NCBI GenBank assembly: GCA_007922305.1
Contig: ML677385.1
Location: 6,908,336-6,972,335 of the forward strand
DNA length: 64,000 nt
DNA from: Dermatemys mawii
Taxonomy: Eukaryota; Chordata; Testudines; Dermatemydidae
Direction: 5' to 3'
The notes under the pieces: model-generated
Databases searched by the model: none
Told to the model about the DNA's origin: nothing
What the model saw: the letters and a program-made list of their open reading frames with translations, nothing else
Made by a program: the position numbers and the translations under genes
In this document: positions 37,101 to 46,100 of the stretch, piece after piece
Layout: each line of letters begins with the position of its first letter
Numbering within the stretch: position 1 is the stretch's first letter

Positions 37101-40100
37101 GGATGCCTACAGTGAGGCTGCAGTGCTTGTGTTTGGATGGGGTAAAGTAAGTGTCTAAAGAACTTTTCCTGAAAACATTCAGGTACTGAGCATGTTTAGG
37201 CACCTACATACACTTTGGAAACAGCTGGATGGGGGCTTTGTGAATTCCAACGGAGTCTGATTCGCAGTTACATGTCTAGGTCTTTTTGGGACTCTAGCCC
37301 TAAATGACTTCCCAAAGTCACTTAGTTAATCAGTAGCTGGGAAACACAGTCCACGAGTTCCTGACTTTTAGTCATGTGGTCAAACTAATAGAATAAGCCT
37401 ACACTGGTAATTCATTAGTACTCTCTGTGAACTTTTAGTAAGCTTTTTTACTTTAACTTTTTTGAAGCCTGTTCCTATTACTGGTTTTTAGAGACTAGGG
37501 AAAAAGACTGCATTTCAAATGTATTTAATCCATAAGAGAGAGCCAGAGAGCTCTGCAACAAAGGTACCTGCATGTCCCCAATCCTGCAAAAAATACACAC
37601 AGGCAAGTATCATAAATAAGGTTAAGATTTTATCATGGTTATTTTTAATAAATGTCATGGACAGGTCACAGGCAATAACCAACAATTCAAGGAAGCTTGC
37701 GACCTGCCTGTGACTTTACTAAAAATAAATATGTGCAGGGGGAGGGGAGTCACACTCATAGGGGGGATGAGAACCCAAGGCCCACAGTGGCTCAGAGCTC
37801 CAGGCCCCCTGCCAGCTGACATCTCCAGTCCCATTGCCCCAGGGCTGAAGCTGCAATGGAAAATATCACACATCTCTGAAAGTCACAGGATTTCTGCCTT
37901 CCATGACAAAAATCTGATCCTTAATCATAAACCTCCTTCTTGGCTGAGAACAGGATGAGAGTCTGTTCAGAGACCATCAAGACTGTTCCTTCCCTGTAAG
38001 CTACAGTACTAGACCAGTCACAGCTCCTTTTGCTTTGCTTTTGTTCCTGTTCCCCTACCACCTCTCAGAAATAGCCCACATTGTTCAAATGTCTCTGAGC
38101 AACTCAAAGATCTGGGACAACTCCCAAGTAGAGAGTTCTTTAAGTCTTTGATTTAAATGGCAACTGAAACCGATTTCTCAAATATGGGCAAGACCTTCAA
38201 ACCATCCGTGGACAATTCTGTCAAAATAATCGAGTCAGCTACTTCAGAAACAGGGACTCTATGGATAAAGGCTGGTAGAAAATAATAAGATAAAAGCTAA
38301 AACAAAGATTGGCAGATTGGCTCTCCGTGAAATGAGAGTGAATGCTGGTCAGTTTGCTGTACAAATCAGAACATTAGAACAAGATAACTGCCCCCCGCAG
38401 TTGAAACGTGGGAGGGATCAGCCATGGATCACCTGCAAGGCATTGATTTTAAAACAATGTGCATTTACCTTCCAGTTATCATTTGAAATAATATTTCAGT
38501 TTTGTCTACAGCAAAAAGGCAAATTAACTCAAGGTCAGATTGTGAGGAGGAGGAGGGTGCCAAGAGCCTCTATCTATCCAGCCAGCCAAGTACTTGTGAG
38601 CTCTTCATCATGTAAAAGCTATACCCTTTCCGGCACCTTCTCCCACAGCAACAGTAGGGCTCAGAGGCATGAGCTCTGCTCCTCATCAGAACACCATGGG
38701 TACCTGTAAGTGGACCAGTGAGGCCAAGGCCACAGCTCTGTCCATCTTCCAGTAGCCACACAACAAGGAGAGAGCTCTCCGGTCAGCTTAGTTACCCCAC
38801 CTCTGCGAGAGGTGGTAGCTATGTCAGCAGGAGAAGCTCTCTTGCTGACATAGTGCTGTCTGCATGGGGGATGGGGTGTTAGGTCGGTATAACTATGTCA
38901 CTCAGGGATGTGGCCTGTTCATATCCCTGAGTGATGTAGTTATACTCAAGTAAGTATGTAGTGTAGACCTGGCCTCACTCAGAATTCCTCCTGGTGCAGT
39001 TCAGCCCCACTGTACCTTCCCCTCCTCCCCCTCTCCAAAAGGCAGAATCTGGCACTAATTAACAAGTGTAAATTAATGTCTTTGCAAATCATTTAAACTC
39101 AGCCAGCACAGCAACATTACATTGATAGCAATTATTTCAAGTTTCACAATAGACTGACATCATCCCTGTTCCAAATCCATTAGCACTGACTGGCTCACAT
39201 TAGGTTATGACTGAAGGATAGGTTAGTGGAAGCTAATCCAGTATTATCCTCTTCTTGATATGGACTGGAAAAACACTCTATCTGACTGCTTTACAAAGGC
39301 AGAGTTGTAAATGTGACCTTAGTCACATCTCCAAGTCTCTGACAGACAGGCCGCTGAGTTTCAGTACCAGCTGAAATGGATTAAAATAGAACACAACCAA
39401 CCATTTCTGCATTTTTCTGTTATATACCAATAATTTCTTGTGTTAACAGTTACACTGGAAATACCTGAGAAATGACAAGAAAAATAAATCACAAAATATG
39501 CTGGGCAAATTCATCTCTGCTGTAACCACCGAAGCCAATGGAGTTATATAAAGGTTTAATCTCGCGTCAGGATTATTCCCTTTATGAACAATTTGTTACC
39601 GCTCTTGAAAAATCTTATGCAAAAAGTCAACAGGAAAGAAATTCTGTGTCAGCAATGAATGTCTCCTTGCACAACCCAGTACTGGGGTGTATTTTCTGTA
39701 TGTTGCATTGGTTCCCCCTTTTCTTCACATTTTCTGCATTTTTATTCTATTAATGTAGTAGTTTTGTTTTCTCACTAGTCTCTCTTGATACTACTCTTCC
39801 AATCTTCTTTTATGAAGGTGGGGAGGGGTCAATGTTAGCTCTGTTCTGCATGCAGCAGTATGAATCTAATGAGATTAGAAGGGGCACAGCAAACATATCT
39901 CACTACCCCACAATGCTTCATGTCAATCATCCCTGTTTTCTCTGTTTGGGCTCACTGCTAGCATCCAACACCTGAAATTTCTGACAGAAGACAAGCTGGT
40001 GGAGGGTGGGGAGAGGGAAGTCAGTGAGAATGAGAATTGCTGATTGACATAAGCATCGAGGTCAGCTGCATCACTTCTGTGTATTTGAACAGTCTTGCCA

Positions 40101-43100
40101 GCTTTGCCTCTGTGCAAGATGCTGTACCGGACCAAATGTGATGGGGATGGGAAGTGAGTTCCCATTTAACTGGTCGGGTTTCTGTTTATTTCAGAAATGT
40201 CAATTTAAGTGTTTGGCGGCAAGCAGTGGGCAACCTTTCTACCTCTCCATCTCCAGTTTCCATACTCTTCATATTACTATCCCCGCTTCATATCCCCGCA
40301 CTTCAATGACACTATACGTAGTAATGTGCGAACTAACTCCCCAGATGGTTGCATCTCAGTTGCCTTTGGCACACAGTGGCCTGTACCTTCTGGTTTACTT
40401 TAGTGGCAGCAATGGTCATATTGCGCAGATCCTGGGGATTGCAGTCACTGGTGTTCATGCAGCAGCTTGGGGGAATACCGTGTTCAAGGAAGTAAGGGCT
40501 AGTGCTCCAGTTGGTGTAGTTCTGAATGCCACAGCATCTCAGCTACAAAGAAAGAGTAGATAATAAAAGAAGCCAGTGTTAAAACAAGCATAGGAATAGT
40601 TTTAGATCTGACCTCTCAGGGTGAGGTCAGACCAAGGCTACTCACTGAGACTTATTTTCCAAATAAGCCTGGGTCTGAATACTGCTCTCACAGAAGTCAG
40701 TAGCTTAATTCTCACTTACTTAAGTGGGAGTGGGATGAGGCTCTTCGCTTATACTGAAGAATGGAATAGCTGAACTATTGACAAAAATAGAGGTAAATCA
40801 CTGTCAGCAAGCACTACTATACTGGAGGACGGGGAGAAGGCCAACAATGTACCTATCTATTAAAAAGGGTTATAAGCATGATCCTGGGAAATTTAAATTG
40901 AAAATCCTTCCCTTGGCAACAGGAAAAACATCTGAGAAAAATGAAAGCGCTTTAAAGCTCATAGGGGGACTACAAACAGAGACAAAGAAGTACAGGCTTA
41001 AGAGGATGAATCAAGCCTCTATAACTCAAAGAATTCTTTAAAAAAGTTAACAAAATAGTAAATAAAAGCAGAACTGGTGGGTATAGACTTTCAAAATGCT
41101 TTTGGAAGGGTGGGAGATATGTCCTATTCTATATTAAAAACTGGTAAAGTCTGTCAAAGATGAGGAATACATGGCAAATTCTCAGCACAACAAGAGATTA
41201 TAAGTGGGGTGCCCTGCAGATCAGTACTAGGACCAGTGCTATAGATGGAATAAATATTTTGCCATGATGGATAAGCTGACTGATGACCTAAAGGTTTTTA
41301 GGTTAGTCAATAAGGGGTAGGCCTGGAAATAACATTTAAACAGTATAACTCTGCATTCTGGTCACTTGATTTGGCTGCATTTGGGTGATAGCCAGTATTG
41401 GTTTCAATTGTTTATCTCCCCCTGTTGTGATGTTTCCTCATGCAGAGCACTCCAGTTGGAAGGCTGTGGAAGTCTTTTCTCCCAATGGAACATGCTCAGT
41501 TCTCTTAACCTTTCTTGATAGATTTTATCTTCCAGGCCTTTCATTGTCTTTGTAAAGAGAACTGCTATAGGTGATCGACTAAATGGGAAGCTAGATAACA
41601 AAATCCTGATTAATCATGTTTGAATTTGTAAATCTTGATAAAGCTACTGGCAGAGGCCCTTTAGAATAAGAACTGCTCACATTCTATGATCCCAGCTAAA
41701 TACTAGCACAAGGGTTTGTCTGCATTATAAAACTTGCATGGGTTTAACTAAATAAATATAAAATGAAGTTTTAACATTAAACTAGATCATCTTGAGTGTG
41801 ATTTAGACCATCTTAAATGAGTCCATGTTGCGGGTTTGCCTTAGGATAACTAGATTGATTTTAAATTGATTATGTCACAAGGTTGTAAGTTTTCTAATAC
41901 TGATCAGGCCCAGGATTAGGGGTGAACTCAACTGGTTTTACAAAGTAGCAGGTGTCAGGAGAAGCCTGCTATATGCCATGGCAATATAGTGTGTGAAATA
42001 CTATTTTCTGGTGGTGGTTCTTTCGTCCAGCACGTTGACAGTATGTGTCCCAAATAAGCACAGTGCACCCTTGGATAGACTGGCTAGTCTGCTAGTAAAT
42101 ACCGAAGATGTTATCCAGGCACCATTGAGGTCACGGGCAAAATTCCCACTCACTTGGAGCCAGTATTTCACCCTAGGGGTTCAGACTCCTGTATCTCCAT
42201 TCTAGGTATTGAATACTGGAACCAACACCTTGAAGGTCTAATCAGTGGCAGCTGTGAAAGTACTGCAGGCTGAAACCCTGTGTAATCAGTTTAGCCCCTA
42301 AAATATAACTTACTAACACAGATGTTTGAGCCATTGGCTATTCTTGTTTTGTGATCAAACAAGAATAGATTCTGTTTACATCTTTTTACAAATAGCTATT
42401 TTAAACTTACACTCTGTTGTACGTCGTCCACTGCGAGGCTTCGCTCATCATTGCCGTTGTAATTCTGGATCGCTTCAGTGTATGTCCTAAGAAAAGTGTC
42501 CTTGATCTAAGAGGAAAAAGCCAGAGAATGTGATATTTTATAAGTGACCAGCATGTGGAATGGGCAGTTTAACACGTAAGGTTTCAGTCTGAGTTTTTCC
42601 AAGAAATTTACCCATTTCCAACCTTTGCAGGATAGCCAAATCAGAGTGAGTGTGTGTTCCTTTTGTCATTCTTTCTGGAGTGTATATTCAGAGTCTAAAA
42701 AGCTCTCCTTTAACAGTCACGAGTCCTTTTGATGGCATTTTAAGATTGCCGCTGGCAACCAGGGAATCTTTAAATAGATCACCAAATTGCTATATTTTTG
42801 AAAGCAGCTGGGATGGATTGGGAACTGCCCTGTGACAATGTCTGAATACTGTATGTTAGTCTGGTTAGTGGGATGTTTACTGTGTGAATATATTAGTTTA
42901 GCTCAGTCAGAAGGCTGACCTGAAAAACAAGCAGGAAGGAAAAACACAGCTCAATAAAGCCATCTTTCGGGAAACACCTGAGTTGTTAAGGGACAATGTC
43001 AAAACTATTAGTTCTGATGATTTCATCTGTCTTGAGCCAACCTGCAAACAGCAGCACCATTTCAAAAGCACCTATAGGTTTAGGTTCTTTGTAAACTCCA

Positions 43101-46100
43101 CTAGCTGCCTTGCTGCATATTTAGGTGCCTAAAATCTTTGAAACTCTGTCCCTAAGGTAGGGGCCTGAAGTCATACAGGGAGTCCATTGGGGAAGTGGAA
43201 CCCACGTCTCTATGAGCTGACACTCTATTTGGCCTCTTACTAACATTCAGTGGGAGTGCTTTGGTTGCTAGCTCCCAGTACCAAGAGGAAGGGGAAGGGT
43301 CGATGGGAAATCAGGACCTGGAGTCCCCAGGAACAAAGAGGAGAGGCCAATGCTCTAGGTCAGCCTGATTGACAGAGCGAGCAGGCTAATGAGGGAGTCA
43401 GGAGGCCAGGATGGGTCCTGTCCTCCCTGTGAGCTGGAATTGTCTGGGTCAGACAGAGTGGGGCCGAGCTAAGGAGAGAGCAGGGGTCCGAGCTGAGCTG
43501 GTGAACAGAGTTGGGCCTGATCCAGATGGGCCAGAAAAGCAGCCCAGGAAACAGACCTGTCCTGGGAACAGAGCTGTAACAACTAGAGCCAGAGGGGCCA
43601 GGATAGCAGCCCAGGGGGCTGGAGGCAGATCAGCAGCAACCGTGCTGAGGCAGAGTGGAGGGGCTGGAGCAGTCTGGAGCTGGAGGCAGTGAGCAACTGA
43701 GGAGAACGGGGGAACCCTGTGCAGTGGGCCCAGCACAGGGAGACACCTCAGCGAGGAGGCCCTGTAGGCCAGACTTGGAGGGGGATTGGTAGCCCTGACA
43801 GGGTGGGGGTGACACTGGGAAGAAGGGTCCTGCCACCTTGAGCCTGAGAGCATGTGGCCACTGCCAGAGCAAGCGTACAAGCCACAGCATCCCTGAAACA
43901 CAGCCAGAGCCTGAGGAGGAGGCCTGGGACCTACAAGGAACAGACTGTGAACTGCCCTGACATTGCAGAGACACTACTTGTGATGTTCCCTGCCACAGAG
44001 CAGGGTGATGTGTTTTCCTTTAACCTTTCCCATTTTTCTGTATTCGTTTTTAAACTAATTGTTAATTAAATAAACTGTATTGCTTTAAATCATATGTAAT
44101 GATCAGTGGGTCAGGGAAGCGTCCAGTGCAGAGTGTGCATCCCGGAGCAGGGACACCCTAGCCCCTGTCCTAGGTGATGCAGCAAGGTTGGGGGTTGAGC
44201 CCCCCAGTAATTCTGGTCCCAGCCTTGTCGGGGTTATGAGGACTCTTCCACAGAGGAGAGTGCAAGGGGAGTCCTCGAGGCCAGGGAAGCCTCTGGGTAA
44301 GGGAAGTGGGAGCGAGGACTCAGATCCTTTCGCTAGCCCACTTCACCAGGGTAGTGCAGAAGCCAGGGAAATTCCCCACAATAGTGGGACTATTCCCCTG
44401 CTTACATTCACTGGCTCAGCCACTCTCTTTGCCGCATGCTGCGGGGTAGGAGGACTCATAACTGGGAGCAAAACCAAGGCGGGCAGTTCTCTGAGACTCC
44501 AGCAAACAAATCCAGGCAATTGGGAAGGATATCACAGTTGACAGCATGAAAAGCTGCACAGACATCACAAAGGATGAAGCAAGAGAATGAGTGTCAGATG
44601 AGAGATCACTTAACCCCCTTAGAGGGGCAGGTTCTACCCCATCCTGAGCTGTAGGCAATGGCTTCTGGGCAATTTTATATTTTAACTGAAAATCAGTTTT
44701 GTTTTGTCAATTTTTCTTCTGAGTTTGAGAAAAGGGAGGAATGAGAAAGTGTCATATAAATACCAGATGTGATTATAATCAAATTCTTAGGGTTTCAGCT
44801 GTATTCAGGTCAATTACAGAACAAAGAACAGTAATTGCATGCATAAAGTCAACAATTATTGTCATGATTTGTATTATCCATGATATTGTATTATTGAGTC
44901 CCTAGCCTCTGTTTGCCAGAAGCTGGGAATGGGTGACAGGGATGAGTCACTCGATTTTTACTTGCTCTGTTCATTCCCTCTGGGGCACCTGGCATTGGCC
45001 ACTGTTAGACGACAGGATACTGGGTTAGATGGACCATTGGTCTGACCCAGTATGGCCATTCTTATGTTTTTATTCACTGACACCATCTGTATGCTCAGGA
45101 TTGTTCAGAATATGCCAGAAAGTATAGTCCCTGAGCCAATGCGTATAAAATGTGTAGCCCTGGATAAGATGGCTCAGATATTTATGTATGAAGTGTATAA
45201 TTATTAAACACATATTATATATGAGTGGAGGCACTGACAGCAATAGAAGTCAAGCTGATTAAGGACTGGAAGATTTGGCCCACCATACTTTTTACCAAGA
45301 GAAAAAGCTGCCCAGAGCTCCTCTGCCTGTTTACTTTCTTTTCCTGCATGTAGTGTCCTGATACACTCAGAAGACTCAAATTTTTTATCAGCTTTAAAAT
45401 GTGGAATTTTCTTGGTGTTTGGTATTAAATATTCTCCTGCGAGAACTGCAACTCAAATCACTGTAGTGCTGTTCTTAAGAGCCTTCTGGAAAGTAATTAG
45501 TCTTTAAACAGAAGTGAAAACAGTGTTGCCAACTCATGATTTTGTCACGAGTCTCATGATAATTATTGTTTTCCTTAAAGCCCCAGTTCCTGGAGTCAAG
45601 TGGAGATGTGATGATTTCAGCCTTCATTCTTAATGAAAAAAGTATGTTTCTAGCCCTCATGGTTGTGGAGAAAACTTCAAAATGTGACGTCTATTTCAAC
45701 GGTCTATTCCAAGCTTGGTGAATAGCAAAAAGTAAGTAGCCTAAATGATATAAAGCAATCTAGACTTTTCTACAATTGTTTCAATTGTTGTAGTCAAGAG
45801 TAAGAATAAACTTTAAAATGCACAGAATATTCACTTTTTTTGGCTCAGAATTCCCCTAGGAGTAAGAAGTGAGGAAAAGATGCTATAAAGTTACTGTCCT
45901 GATTCAGTTTAAAACTTTAAAAGATGCATGAAATCCTAGGCTTAAAACAAAGATAATTCCAGGTAAAATGGACAAAGTAACAATGCTACTATAAATTCAG
46001 ATTGTATTGTTCTCACAAGGCATCGTTATAACCCAGTTTCCTATCTCTAGCTATTTCCAGCCTTACTCTACTCTCAGGACAGTGGCACATTGAGGGGGGA

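Larger units (their letters stand above)
31659..40386 (-). other. TSPAN7 intron 5 (8.7 kb)
   Basis: Contains the elements at 32109, 32949, 34740, 36059 and 38780. Stretches with nothing recognised are 31660-32100, 32410-32940, 33650-34730, 35080-36050, 37310-38770 and 38980-40380. No alternative exon with a tetraspanin-like product was seen. Confidence 0.75.
40543..42410 (-). other. TSPAN7 intron 4 (1.9 kb) with LINE fragments
   Basis: Short intron carrying two CR1 fragments in opposite orientation (listed separately). The remainder, 40545-40790 and 41610-42410, shows nothing recognised. Confidence 0.7.

Noticed and set aside
43449..43901. 150-codon minus-strand frame
   Set aside because: Composition-driven openness in GC-rich LTR-like repeat; no domain and no splice context.
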